Origin: an uncultured Butyricimonas sp.
GTDB lineage: Bacteria > Bacteroidota > Bacteroidia > Bacteroidales > Marinifilaceae
Direction: 5' to 3'
DNA: 64,000 nt
Assembly (NCBI GenBank): GCA_944321845.1
Contig: CALUMT010000001.1
Span: forward strand, 40,900-104,899
In this document: positions 9,120 to 18,444 of the stretch, piece after piece
Position numbering within the stretch: the first letter of the stretch is position 1
Layout of the letters: every line of letters begins with the position of its first letter
Made by a program: the position numbers and the translations under genes
Notes under the pieces: model-generated
What the model saw: only the letters and a program-made list of their open reading frames with translations
Databases searched by the model: none
What the model was told of the DNA's origin: nothing

Positions 9120-10457
9120 CTATTCTATTGACACTTGGATATTTCCGCTGATTAACAATAAAGACAACTCAGATACCTTTGCCTGATAAAGAGCTGATAA
9201 TTTTCGGTCTACAGCCTCCAGATAACTCCTCTGGTATTCTCTGAATTCTATCCCAGACAATGACCCGATCTTATATTTCTCCAAAGCCGCATCCAGATTT
9301 TCTTCCGCAACCATGGCACTTTCCGATTCAAAATCCACCATCAACAGATTATTCTCGTAAGTATTAAACAATAAAGCCAAATCACTTAACGTCTCTTGCT
9401 CCACCTCTTGATAGGTCAATTCCGTATTTTCCAGTTCCAATTTGGCATTCTTCAACTTTGTTCGACTCTCCAGACGATTAAAAATCGGAACATTTAAAGA
9501 AAACCCCCAATAGAAACCATTAGAACGGTTCAACCTGGAAGCAGAAGCCGGATTTTTAGTCTTATCGTAATTATAACCGGAATTAAAATCCAACGTGGGG
9601 AACAATACCGCTCTGGCATTTTTTAAATCTAAAGCCGAGATACGCTGATTCTTCCGAGCCATCAACAGGGCCGTATTCAATTCCAGCGTCTGCTTTTCCA
9701 ATTCGGTCAACGTCAAAACAGGCCCCAACAAGATAGTATCCTGCACGTAATTATCCAATTGTAATTCAACATTCATCAAATTATTTAACGTGATATACGC
9801 ACTTTTCAACATTTCCTTCTGTTGCACGTAAACAGAACTATCTGCATTCAAATCGATTTTTGCCTGCCTCATCTCCAAACCGGAAAGATTACGCAATTCA
9901 TAGCGTAATTTGGCCTCCTCGTAACGCTCAGAGGATATATCCAATGAATGTTTATTCGCTATCAGCTTATGCTGTTGAATCAACACATTATAATAAGCAG
10001 AGCTGATTTCAACGATCAAACTTTCTACAGCTTGCTGTAAAGACAACTCACTCAAAAAATGTAATTCCTTACATTTTTCATGTGTGATAAACATCTCAAG
10101 TCCATCAAACAATCTCCAGTTTAACCCGACGCCTGCCGAATAATTATTTACAGTCAAACCCGACTGCTTATTCTCCACACCACTGGCATCTTCCGTTTTT
10201 ACGCTTTCCCGACGTTGGGTTTGCCCAGCGGTTAATTCCAATGTCGGTAAAAACGAAGAATAATTCACATTATTCTTCGCCATTGCAGCCTGATTTCGAA
10301 TAATCTTTATGGAATAATTGGATTCTAAAGCTTTAGTTATACATTCCGATAATGTTATCCGCTGCTGTGCGGCCACAGTCCCTCCACCTAGAAGAAAAAC
10401 GAGTCCACAACTCCAACAAATACCACTTAACCATTTACCATATAATATTTTCATCAT
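9120..10457 (-). CDS. TolC-family outer membrane efflux protein
   Basis: An outer membrane channel of about 445 residues. After a signal peptide (ILYGKWLSGICWSCGLVFLLGGGTVAAQQ) the chain has the two-repeat TolC organisation, with alternating strands and long coiled-coil helices (ITLSECITKALESNYSIKIIRNQ opens repeat one). The frame extends to a TTG at 10487, but the ATG at 10457 (or the adjacent 10454) is better placed for the signal peptide. It follows the RND pump gene closely and completes the tripartite system: adaptor, pump, channel. Confidence 0.92.
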   Translation of the reverse strand: MMKILYGKWLSGICWSCGLVFLLGGGTVAAQQRITLSECITKALESNYSIKIIRNQAAMAKNNVNYSSFLPTLELTAGQTQRRESVKTEDASGVENKQSGLTVNNYSAGVGLNWRLFDGLEMFITHEKCKELHFLSELSLQQAVESLIVEISSAYYNVLIQQHKLIANKHSLDISSERYEEAKLRYELRNLSGLEMRQAKIDLNADSSVYVQQKEMLKSAYITLNNLMNVELQLDNYVQDTILLGPVLTLTELEKQTLELNTALLMARKNQRISALDLKNARAVLFPTLDFNSGYNYDKTKNPASASRLNRSNGFYWGFSLNVPIFNRLESRTKLKNAKLELENTELTYQEVEQETLSDLALLFNTYENNLLMVDFESESAMVAEENLDAALEKYKIGSLSGIEFREYQRSYLEAVDRKLSALYQAKVSELSLLLISGNIQVSIE

Positions 10458-10487
10458 TTTCTCATTAACTAATAAACCATTTATCAA

Positions 10488-13400
10488 TTACTCTTCCTCG
10501 ATTATATTGACCTTCTTTGACGAGAAATAGGTATAAATAGCCGGAATCACGAACAAGGTCAACAACGTGGAACAAATCATTCCTCCCACAACAGCAATTC
10601 CCATGGCCACGCGACTTTCCGATCCGGCACCTGTAGCCATTGCCATAGGAAGGATACCAAGCACCGTCGACAAACTCGTCATCAATATAGGACGCAAACG
10701 AGAAACTGCAGACTCCCGGATTGCTTCATGCAATGTCAAACCTGCCGCCTTGCGCTGATTGGCAAATTCCACGATCAAGATTCCATTCTTGGACACAAGC
10801 CCAACCAACATGATAATACCAATTTGACTAAAAATATTCATCGTCTGTCCAAAATACCATAACGACAATAAAGCTCCGATCAATGCTAACGGCACGGTCA
10901 ACATGATAATTAAAGGATCCCTGAAACTCTCGAATTGCGCCGACAACACCAAATAAATAAAAACCAAAGCCAGCAAGAATGCAACCATAAGACTGGAAGA
11001 ACTTTCCACAAAATCCTTCGATGTCCCGGAAAGAGTCGTTTTAAAATCGTCATTCAGTACTTCTCCTGCAATTCGATCCATTTCTTCCAATCCCTGGGAT
11101 ATCGTCTTCCCTTTTGCCAATCCTGCAGAAACAGTTGCGGAAACAAACCGGTCGTAACGGTACAACTGAGGAGGCGTAGATGTTTCCTCCAGATGAATCA
11201 GGTTATCCAAATGTACCAGTTCTCCCTTGTCATTACGGACATACACACCTTTTAAGTCCTCCGGTTTATTTCGATTCTTCCTATCGAATTGGCTGATGAT
11301 CTGGTACTGTTTCCCGTTCATGATATAATATCCCACTCGCTGTTCACTCATCGTCAACTGCAACGTTTCAGAAATATCCTCCACGGACACCCCCATGGCT
11401 GCTGCCCGATCCCGATCTATCGTCACGGTTAATTCCGGTTTCGTGAATTTCAAATTCAAATCCGAAGCCGAAAAGATTGGACTTTTATTCACCTCATCCA
11501 TAAATTTCGGCAACACGGCTTTCAAATCTTCCAGATTTTTCGCCTGCAACACATATTCAACAGGCAATCCACCTCGTCCTCCTCCAAAAGTCTGTTGTTG
11601 CGACACCAAGGTCCGCGCTCCTGTAAATTGCCGGACACTCACGGCCAACTCATCAGCAATTTCCTGCTGTGTCCGCCGACGCTTGTCTGCATCTGCCAAC
11701 CACAATTGGAAACTGGCTTGATTAGTGGTACTTCCCCGCCCGATATATTCTATCAATTTTGCCTGCTCCGGCACAACAGAATCCAAATAAGCAGATATCT
11801 CGTTGGCATAACGTTCCGTGTACTCGTACGTGGCACCCTCCGGAGCAATGGAACTCAGTCGCACCAATGAACGGTCTTCCATCGGGGCCATTTCTGACGG
11901 CAAGGTCATCCACAACACGACAATTCCCACACCCGCAACCAAAACAATAATCAAAGCCCAGTAACGAACAGTTAGGAACTTATCCAACCAACGACGGTAT
12001 ATGGTATTCATACCTTCAAATATCGGTTCTGTCTTTTGATACATCCAATTTTTCGTGGAACTTTTCGTCAATATCTTCGTCGAAATCATCGGTGTAAACG
12101 TCAAGGCTACAAAAGAAGAGAACACCACAGCACCTGCAATGACCACACTGAATTCCCGGAACAAACGCCCCGTGGTTCCTTCCAGAAAGACAATGGGAAT
12201 AAACACGGCAACAAGCACTACCGTCGTGGCAATTACCGCGAAAAATATCTCATTCGAACCTTTGAATCCCGCCTGCAAAGGAGTCATTCCCTGCTCAATC
12301 TTCGTAAAGATGTTTTCCATAACCACAATGGCATCGTCCACCACCAGACCTATCGCCAACACGATAGCCAACAATGTCAGAATATTGATCGTGAAACCCG
12401 CGATATACATAATGAAAAACGCACCGATCAAGGATACTGGAATTGCCAATACCGGGATTAACGTTGTACGCCAGTTACGCAAGAAAACAAAGATGATCAA
12501 CACGACCAAAATGAAAGCCTCCACGATTGTATTTTCCACTTCCTCGATAGACTTACGGATATAGACCGTATCATCAAAAGCCACCGCGGCATCAATATCT
12601 GCCGGCAGATCTTTCTCCAGATCAGCCATCACCTCGTATGCTCGATCCGCAATGTCTATATAATTCGCACCCGGTTGAGGAATCAAGGTAATCATTACCA
12701 TCGGAACTCCGTTACGACGGGATATACTGCGGGTATTCTCTGCGTCAACCTCTGCCACACCGATATCCTGGAATCGGATAATTTTCTCTCCATCCCGGGC
12801 TATCACCAAATTATTAAAGTCATCTATTGACATCAAACGCCCCATTGTCCGAATCGTCAACTCGGTATTATCACCCTCGATACGTCCAGACGGCAATTCC
12901 ACGTTCCCCGCATCAACGGCACTTCGGACATCCATCGGGGTTAACTTATAAGCAGCCAACAACGCCGGATCCATCCGCAATCGCACCGAGTATTTTTTCT
13001 CTCCCCATATTTCCACGCTACTGACACCGGGAATAGTCTGCAACCGTTCCTTGTAATACAACTCGGCAAACATACTTAAATCTATCATGGAACGGCTATC
13101 ACTCCGCAAAGACACTCCAAATACCGGTTCAGAATCGGCATCCGCCTTATAAACTGTCGGCGGCTCTATATCCTCCGGCAAACGTCTCAATGTCCCCGAA
13201 ACCTTATCTCTCACATCATTCGCAGCAGTCTCCAAATCCACACCCAACTCAAACTCAACCCGGATACGGCTCATTCCATCCCGGCTGGTACTACTTAAGG
13301 AACGAATCCCCTGTACCCCATTAATCGCCGCCTCCAAAGGTTCTGTAATCTGAGTCTCTATAACCTCCGCGTTAGCTCCTGTAAAACTCGTCGAAACGGA

Positions 13401-13535
13401 TATAATAGGAGGATCCACACTCGGGTAATCCCGCACCCCTAAATACATCAACCCTATCGCACCTAAAATAACCAAAACCAGATTCAGCACAGTTGCCAAC
13501 ACCGGCCGCTTTATACAAGTAGAAGACAAACTCAT
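10488..13535 (-). CDS. RND multidrug efflux transporter (HAE1/AcrB type)
   Basis: The 1015-residue protein is an inner-membrane proton/drug antiporter. It shows the RND arrangement: TM1 (VLATVLNLVLVILGAIGLMYLGV), a periplasmic porter loop, TM2-6, a second large loop and TM7-12. The TM4 proton-relay motif GLVVDDAIVVMENI is intact, as are the signatures VPLALIGALLSL and GLVSKNGILIVEFANQ. It belongs to the drug-export (HAE1) branch, not the metal branch, judging from the double aspartate in TM4 without a CzcA-type DFG motif. The adaptor gene precedes it by 20 bp and TolC follows. No regulator gene is adjacent. Confidence 0.95.
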   Translation of the reverse strand: MSLSSTCIKRPVLATVLNLVLVILGAIGLMYLGVRDYPSVDPPIISVSTSFTGANAEVIETQITEPLEAAINGVQGIRSLSSTSRDGMSRIRVEFELGVDLETAANDVRDKVSGTLRRLPEDIEPPTVYKADADSEPVFGVSLRSDSRSMIDLSMFAELYYKERLQTIPGVSSVEIWGEKKYSVRLRMDPALLAAYKLTPMDVRSAVDAGNVELPSGRIEGDNTELTIRTMGRLMSIDDFNNLVIARDGEKIIRFQDIGVAEVDAENTRSISRRNGVPMVMITLIPQPGANYIDIADRAYEVMADLEKDLPADIDAAVAFDDTVYIRKSIEEVENTIVEAFILVVLIIFVFLRNWRTTLIPVLAIPVSLIGAFFIMYIAGFTINILTLLAIVLAIGLVVDDAIVVMENIFTKIEQGMTPLQAGFKGSNEIFFAVIATTVVLVAVFIPIVFLEGTTGRLFREFSVVIAGAVVFSSFVALTFTPMISTKILTKSSTKNWMYQKTEPIFEGMNTIYRRWLDKFLTVRYWALIIVLVAGVGIVVLWMTLPSEMAPMEDRSLVRLSSIAPEGATYEYTERYANEISAYLDSVVPEQAKLIEYIGRGSTTNQASFQLWLADADKRRRTQQEIADELAVSVRQFTGARTLVSQQQTFGGGRGGLPVEYVLQAKNLEDLKAVLPKFMDEVNKSPIFSASDLNLKFTKPELTVTIDRDRAAAMGVSVEDISETLQLTMSEQRVGYYIMNGKQYQIISQFDRKNRNKPEDLKGVYVRNDKGELVHLDNLIHLEETSTPPQLYRYDRFVSATVSAGLAKGKTISQGLEEMDRIAGEVLNDDFKTTLSGTSKDFVESSSSLMVAFLLALVFIYLVLSAQFESFRDPLIIMLTVPLALIGALLSLWYFGQTMNIFSQIGIIMLVGLVSKNGILIVEFANQRKAAGLTLHEAIRESAVSRLRPILMTSLSTVLGILPMAMATGAGSESRVAMGIAVVGGMICSTLLTLFVIPAIYTYFSSKKVNIIEEE

Positions 13536-13555
13536 AACCTAACAATATTTATATA

Positions 13556-14617
13556 TCATATCTTCACATCTACCTTCATACCTTCACGCAACTGCATCAA
13601 ACCTCCTGTAAGCACAGTATCTCCCGGCTGGATTCCAGAAACGACTTCCACCATGCGCTCATCACGACTGACCGTCTCTATTGGAACACTGGTTGCAACT
13701 CCGTTTTTCTTTACCCACAGACGCTTGCCATCCATCTCCGGGACGACCGCTTCCGAGGGGACCAACATATAACGCAATCCCTCTTCCGTGAGCAACTCTC
13801 CCGACACGAATGCACCTGGCATCAATCCATCCGTATTGTTATAACGAGCCCGCACCGCAACCTTGTGAACATCATCTGCGGCCACATCTATCGCGTACAC
13901 CTTCGCTGTAACCTTCTTGTCATGACCGGCAACATTAAAAGACAAAACCCGATTTTCTAAAGAAAGTAAAGCATATTTCTCCGGTATCGTAAACTCCACT
14001 TTCAACACCGCATCATCCACAATCGTCGAAACCTGAGTATTCTGTTGCAAATAAGTACCCTCGCTCACGTAACGGAAACCCATCCGACCATTAAACGGGG
14101 CCCTTATCTCTGTCCGGTTAATTTTCACTTTCAACAACTCGATATCCTCCAACAACATCCGGTATTCTGTTTCTAATTCTTGAAAAGACTCATAACTCAC
14201 CGACTCACGATCTAACAAAACCTGTTGGCGCTTCAAACGGTCCTCCAGTAATTTCTTTTGAAATTCTTCCCTCTTCAATTGCGCCAACAAATCAGAATCA
14301 TCCACCTTCAACAACAAATCCCCCTTTTTCACCCGTTGTCCTTCTTGAAAGCAAATCTGCACCACCTTACCTGCGGTCTCGGAAACCAAATCCACCCGCT
14401 CATTCGGGAGCATCGTTCCCGTGACTGGAATTCCATTACTCACCGTCTCATAAGCAGCTATCATCCCCGTAACCGGAAGAACACCTCCCTTTTTTCCCCC
14501 AGGGGCCGACACCATATCCAACTTCTCCGGGAAAAAATCAATTCGAGGAAGTACTACGCATGCAACCACAACAACCGGCAAACCGATCTGTAAAACCTTC
14601 TTTAGCTTTCTATTCAT
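13556..14617 (-). CDS. RND efflux periplasmic adaptor (membrane fusion protein)
   Basis: A 353-residue adaptor. The N-terminal segment KVLQIGLPVVVVACVVLPRI is a membrane anchor or signal. The barrel-sandwich (lipoyl-like) halves are at ERVDLVSETAGKVVQICFQEGQRVKKGDLLLKVD and TEIRAPFNGRMGFRYVSEGTYLQ, joined by a helical hairpin with EFQKKLLEDRLKRQQ. The beta-barrel and membrane-proximal domains end in VLTGGLMQLREGMKVDV. It links the RND pump to TolC. An open frame runs 27 codons further upstream, but the ATG at 14617 suits the anchor best and leaves the upstream promoter free. Confidence 0.93.
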   Translation of the reverse strand: MNRKLKKVLQIGLPVVVVACVVLPRIDFFPEKLDMVSAPGGKKGGVLPVTGMIAAYETVSNGIPVTGTMLPNERVDLVSETAGKVVQICFQEGQRVKKGDLLLKVDDSDLLAQLKREEFQKKLLEDRLKRQQVLLDRESVSYESFQELETEYRMLLEDIELLKVKINRTEIRAPFNGRMGFRYVSEGTYLQQNTQVSTIVDDAVLKVEFTIPEKYALLSLENRVLSFNVAGHDKKVTAKVYAIDVAADDVHKVAVRARYNNTDGLMPGAFVSGELLTEEGLRYMLVPSEAVVPEMDGKRLWVKKNGVATSVPIETVSRDERMVEVVSGIQPGDTVLTGGLMQLREGMKVDVKI

Positions 14618-14665
14618 ACAATTAAAAACATTACAATTATTTATGAATACAACTTCACACACTTT

Positions 14666-14699
14666 CAAATTTAGATATACAATCTTAAGACACAACAAA
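14666..14699 (-). promoter_or_regulatory. Probable promoter of the efflux operon
   Basis: On the minus strand 14666-14673 reads TAAATTTG, an exact TAnnTTTG -7 box. A TTTG -33 box lies at 14696-14699, 22 bp further upstream. The predicted transcript would start about 40 bases before the adaptor start codon. Confidence 0.5.
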
Positions 14700-14752
14700 T
14701 ATCCGAAAGTTTATCGACCAAAAGTTAATACTTTGTTAAAAGCTATCTCCAC

Positions 14753-14778
14753 AAAAAAGAGGCCGTTACCACGACCTC
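14753..14778 (-). terminator. Intrinsic terminator of corA
   Basis: The 7-bp stem GAGGTCG (14778-14772 on the minus strand) pairs with CGGCCTC (14765-14759), with one G-U pair, and is followed by TTTTTT. It lies 24 bp after the corA stop codon and ahead of the efflux promoter. Confidence 0.75.
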
Positions 14779-14801
14779 CTGTATTCTTTTACTTAAAAAC
14801 A

Positions 14802-15728
14802 TCAAATCCAATGCCGCCACTTAAAAATAACAAACCCGAAAACAGAGAACAAAAAGGATATCAACAGGGCAATCAAAAAGCCGTAAGGATTATTCTCCAG
14901 TGAATTCGGCACATTCATCCCATATAAACTGGCAACTAACGTCGGCAACATCAAAATAATCGAAATCGAAGTCAAACGCTTCATCACGATATTCAAGTTA
15001 TTCGAGATCACGGAAGCGTAAGCATCCATCGTTCCACTCAAGATATCACTATAAATACGGGCAGAATCCTGAGCCTGACGTAACTCGATCTCCACGTCCT
15101 CCACCAGGTCATCATCAAAGAACTGCCGTTGCGAACGCAAGGTTTTCATCTTCATCAACAAGTTGTCATTCCCTCGCAACGAGGTAATAAAGAACACCAA
15201 CGACTTCTCGATTTTCAACAACCGTTGCAATTCCTCGTTACGAATCGAACGTTCCAACTCTACCTCGGCCATATGCATCTGTGCATTTACCTGTTTCAGA
15301 TACTTCAAGTACCAAACTGACGAGGAAAGGAACAGACGGAAAACCAGATCCCAATTATTGGCTAATTCCAGATTCTTACGAATCACGAAATTAATAAAAT
15401 CAGGCAACATTTCAGTATGGTGATAACACACGGTCACAAACACCTCTCCCTTGATAATAATACCTAACGGCACTGTAATAAAAGGGATACTCGTGTCTAC
15501 AGACTTATACGGGATACGCATAATCATCAGCGTCCATCCATCCTCAATCTCCAAACGCGAACGCTCATCCACGTCCTCAATGTCATCGATAAATTCTTCC
15601 GGAACCCCCATTTCATCGGTCAAAAAACGCAAATCTTCACGCGTAGGGGCCACAACATTAATCCAGCAATTAGGTTCCCACTCTTTCTTTTCAACAAACC
15701 CCACCTTACCTACAAGGAATGTTCTCAT
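14802..15728 (-). CDS. corA: Magnesium/cobalt transporter CorA family
   Basis: A 308-residue CorA channel. The long N-terminal cytosolic domain ends in a stalk helix. Two C-terminal spans follow (TSISIILMLPTLVASLYGM and YGFLIALLISFLFSVFGFVIF). The selectivity signature GMN occurs in LYGMNVPN near residue 270, and the chain ends in the basic KWRHWI. It pumps or conducts Mg2+ as a homopentamer. It stands alone, with terminators on both sides. A -7-like TATTTTTG lies at 15834-15841 on the minus strand. Confidence 0.93.
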   Translation of the reverse strand: MRTFLVGKVGFVEKKEWEPNCWINVVAPTREDLRFLTDEMGVPEEFIDDIEDVDERSRLEIEDGWTLMIMRIPYKSVDTSIPFITVPLGIIIKGEVFVTVCYHHTEMLPDFINFVIRKNLELANNWDLVFRLFLSSSVWYLKYLKQVNAQMHMAEVELERSIRNEELQRLLKIEKSLVFFITSLRGNDNLLMKMKTLRSQRQFFDDDLVEDVEIELRQAQDSARIYSDILSGTMDAYASVISNNLNIVMKRLTSISIILMLPTLVASLYGMNVPNSLENNPYGFLIALLISFLFSVFGFVIFKWRHWI

Positions 15729-15907
15729 AAATAATCCTCCTTCAATTTACGAACAGAGGATCCCGAAAAATCCCCGTTCTGATTAATACTGTTGATGATA
15801 GTCGTCCATATCTATACTCTATGAATTTTGCCGCAAAAATACATTTTTCTCTCAAAAATACTATTTCATCTTCCCAAGAATATTCAACCAAATCTTTAAT
15901 TATCTAT

Positions 15908-15950
15908 AAAACAAACGAAGAAAGCTATCCCAAAGGACAGCTTTCTTCGT
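15908..15950 (-). terminator. Terminator of the SusC/SusD operon
   Basis: A perfect 12-bp stem (ACGAAGAAAGCT at 15915-15926, AGCTTTCTTCGT at 15939-15950) with a 12-base loop. On the minus strand it is followed by a T-rich tract (TTGTTTT). It lies 26 bp after the last gene of the 16-23.5 kb operon. Confidence 0.8.
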
Positions 15951-15976
15951 CACTTTACTAAATACCACAAATAATT

Positions 15977-17665
15977 TTAATAACAATCGTAACGCTGACG
16001 AGCATTTGCCCCCAACAATTGTTTTATCTCAGCTATTTTTCCATCAATTCTTGTTTTGTAAATTAATTGAGGATTTTGTATAACACTAATATCAAATATA
16101 TAAATTTCCCCATTTTCACAACCGACAACCAATCGCGTGTAACTATTGTTCAAATCATAAGCGAGTGCAGTAATATTAGAATCAAACACATAACCATTCA
16201 TAAATTCGGATACATTATACGTACTATAGTCCGCATAAGTTACACCACGTTGTGCCCAATACAACTTATTATCCACAGAAAAGAAATCTCTATTAGTTGC
16301 AGAAATAGCATTTCTCCCATCAGTAGCCGCACTCATCATGAAAACTGAAGATTCGTTCAAATCAACCCGTACACCATGCCATCTTAACATAGCCATATAC
16401 TTACTTGCATCACATTGTTGTGAAATCTCATTATAAGCAAAATCTCCAACATAAGGATATGGTGCATCAGGTAATTTATAATAAATGGTGTAATACTTCG
16501 TATTCATTCCTGGCATTTGAATCAAATGCTGATTTTCTGACATATAATAAACGATCGTACCTTCTGGGAAATCTGACACTTGAGCACCTCCGTAAGAACC
16601 GGTTCCATCGTATGACAATGCAACCATATTCGTCCGGTAAACATAGTAGGTATTTGGAGATTCTCCTATATTTTCCTTCCACGTACTTGCAATAACTACA
16701 CGACGATTCTTCTCATCATAGCATGGGAATGCTGAAGAATAAGCTGCATGATAAAACTTTGTAATTTTATATCCTTTCTCATCAATATAATAAGGTTCCG
16801 TCAAAAATTGTCCACCCATATAATTCTCGTTCAATTTCCGAGTAAATACTCGTCCATCTTTTGTTGCAATAAATGAAGACGGTCCCTCGTTATATTCCCA
16901 TGCATCTTTATCTCTTCTATCCGTTACCACAAAATTCTCTGGAGTTCCATCTAAAAACAAATCTTTTAAATCATTTGCTTTCACTAAATCCTCCGCATTC
17001 AATTCATATGCCACTTGGTCTGTTACTACGGTCCAAGAACCTTGTGAACCCACATTCAAAGATTTCGACCAAGTTAATTGCACCGGTAAACCCGGAAGAG
17101 AAGATCCATTTATCGACTCATACATATTTTCTTTTACGGTATAATCGAAAACAGTCTCTCCATTTACTTCCTTCGTATTATCACGCATCGTTGCTAACTC
17201 CGTATGGTCTCCACGCTGATACAAAACAACCCAATCTCCTGGTACATAGGCGGAGTACAACCACAAAGCCAATTTAGCCTGAAACGAAACTCCAGTTGCT
17301 TTATCAATTACAGAAAATGTTCCATAAGTCGGCACAGATGTCGAATAATAGTCCAAACCAAGAGTATCTTTTAACCAAGCAGCAGGAAGAACGACATCCA
17401 ATTCCTCACTTACAACAACATCATCAAATTTCCATTCGTAACGAACTTCATTTTTACGCGTTGCAGAATCTGCACCCCAGATAAATAATTTACTTCCCCT
17501 CAGCTCGACATTCTCTCCTTGATAACCAACTACAGAATAAGGATTATTACTATAATCTCTCAACCATGTAGGAGGATTCAATTCCACATAATCATAATTT
17601 CCTTCATCCTTGAAACAGCTCCACAAGAACAAGCAACAAACAAAACAAATAAATACGTATTTCAT
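15977..17665 (-). CDS. PKD-like family surface lipoprotein
   Basis: This 562-residue protein has a lipoprotein signal (YVFICFVCCLFLWSCFKDEGNY) with the lipidated cysteine at residue 17 followed by F-K-D-E-G-N-Y-D-Y, a start typical of PKD-like lipoproteins in SusC/SusD loci. The mature chain is beta-rich with an early immunoglobulin-like part (VELRGSKLFIWGAD..YEWKFDDV). The C-terminal half has repeats suggesting a beta-propeller or sandwich (LAYDLNNSYTRLVVGCENGEIYIFD). It is the last gene of the operon, 17 bp after the DUF4843 gene, and is probably an accessory binding protein at the cell surface. Its ligand cannot be read from the sequence. Confidence 0.75.
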   Translation of the reverse strand: MKYVFICFVCCLFLWSCFKDEGNYDYVELNPPTWLRDYSNNPYSVVGYQGENVELRGSKLFIWGADSATRKNEVRYEWKFDDVVVSEELDVVLPAAWLKDTLGLDYYSTSVPTYGTFSVIDKATGVSFQAKLALWLYSAYVPGDWVVLYQRGDHTELATMRDNTKEVNGETVFDYTVKENMYESINGSSLPGLPVQLTWSKSLNVGSQGSWTVVTDQVAYELNAEDLVKANDLKDLFLDGTPENFVVTDRRDKDAWEYNEGPSSFIATKDGRVFTRKLNENYMGGQFLTEPYYIDEKGYKITKFYHAAYSSAFPCYDEKNRRVVIASTWKENIGESPNTYYVYRTNMVALSYDGTGSYGGAQVSDFPEGTIVYYMSENQHLIQMPGMNTKYYTIYYKLPDAPYPYVGDFAYNEISQQCDASKYMAMLRWHGVRVDLNESSVFMMSAATDGRNAISATNRDFFSVDNKLYWAQRGVTYADYSTYNVSEFMNGYVFDSNITALAYDLNNSYTRLVVGCENGEIYIFDISVIQNPQLIYKTRIDGKIAEIKQLLGANARQRYDCY

Positions 17666-17682
17666 GTCCTTAAATTTTCAAA

Positions 17683-18432
17683 TTAAACATTTACAGTCAT
17701 CAACGTAACACCGTCTTCTTCATATGTCGGATTCTCTAACAACCATTGCTTAAATTGACGAACTAATTTAAGCGCTTGATCTGGATGCTGTGAAATTAAA
17801 ACGCCATCCAATCTTTCTGCACCTTCAACATTTTGCAAGAAAGTCTTATACTTTTTCGGCGAATAATCCCCCATCAAAGTTGAAGACACTTCCCGTGTCC
17901 ACCACTCTGGTTGAACTGGATCCTGCATAATTCGAAGTACAGCTCTAGAACGTTCATAAGGTCCAACACCTACCTCATCATTTGGAACTATTTCCAGCGT
18001 CAAACGGTAACCATCTTGTAAACTTGCCAAACGGCTACTGCGATTCAATTGAATATGAATCGTATCCTGAAAAACAGTAGCTCCTTCCGCCAATGGCAAT
18101 GCTCTAAAAGTATAAGAATCTGCCAATGTATATTCTTCTGGTTGTGCTGTTGTCATATCTTCCACTACACGCAGTGAAAAATGTAAATCACGTTCCAATT
18201 GTCTACCAGACAAATAAACTATCAAATCTCCATACACGCATTCATCATCATCATCGGCAAAAAAGAATGTAACTAATGTAGAATCCGCCTTAGCTGTTCC
18301 TGGATAGGCCTCATCCTTAAAATATTTGGCAAAATAAATCTCATGCTCCTCTCCAAAAGTTTGGATATCATCTGTAGAACAAGAGCAAAATAACAATATC
18401 GCAGGTATAATATACAATAAAAATCTTTTCAT
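17683..18432 (-). CDS. DUF4843 domain lipoprotein
   Basis: A 249-residue lipoprotein: MKRFLLYIIPAILLFCSCSTDD has the lipobox FCSC with the cysteine near residue 18. The body matches the DUF4843 pattern: IYFAKYF early, then VTFFFADDD, LIVYLSGR, a middle LRVVED, and RLTLEIVPNDEVGVGPYERSRAVLRI. Such proteins sit between SusD and PKD-like lipoproteins in many Bacteroidales loci, and their role is unknown, presumably in the outer membrane nutrient complex. It is 12 bp downstream of the SusD gene and 17 bp upstream of the PKD-like gene. Confidence 0.82.
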   Translation of the reverse strand: MKRFLLYIIPAILLFCSCSTDDIQTFGEEHEIYFAKYFKDEAYPGTAKADSTLVTFFFADDDDECVYGDLIVYLSGRQLERDLHFSLRVVEDMTTAQPEEYTLADSYTFRALPLAEGATVFQDTIHIQLNRSSRLASLQDGYRLTLEIVPNDEVGVGPYERSRAVLRIMQDPVQPEWWTREVSSTLMGDYSPKKYKTFLQNVEGAERLDGVLISQHPDQALKLVRQFKQWLLENPTYEEDGVTLMTVNV

Positions 18433-18444
18433 AACTATTTCGGT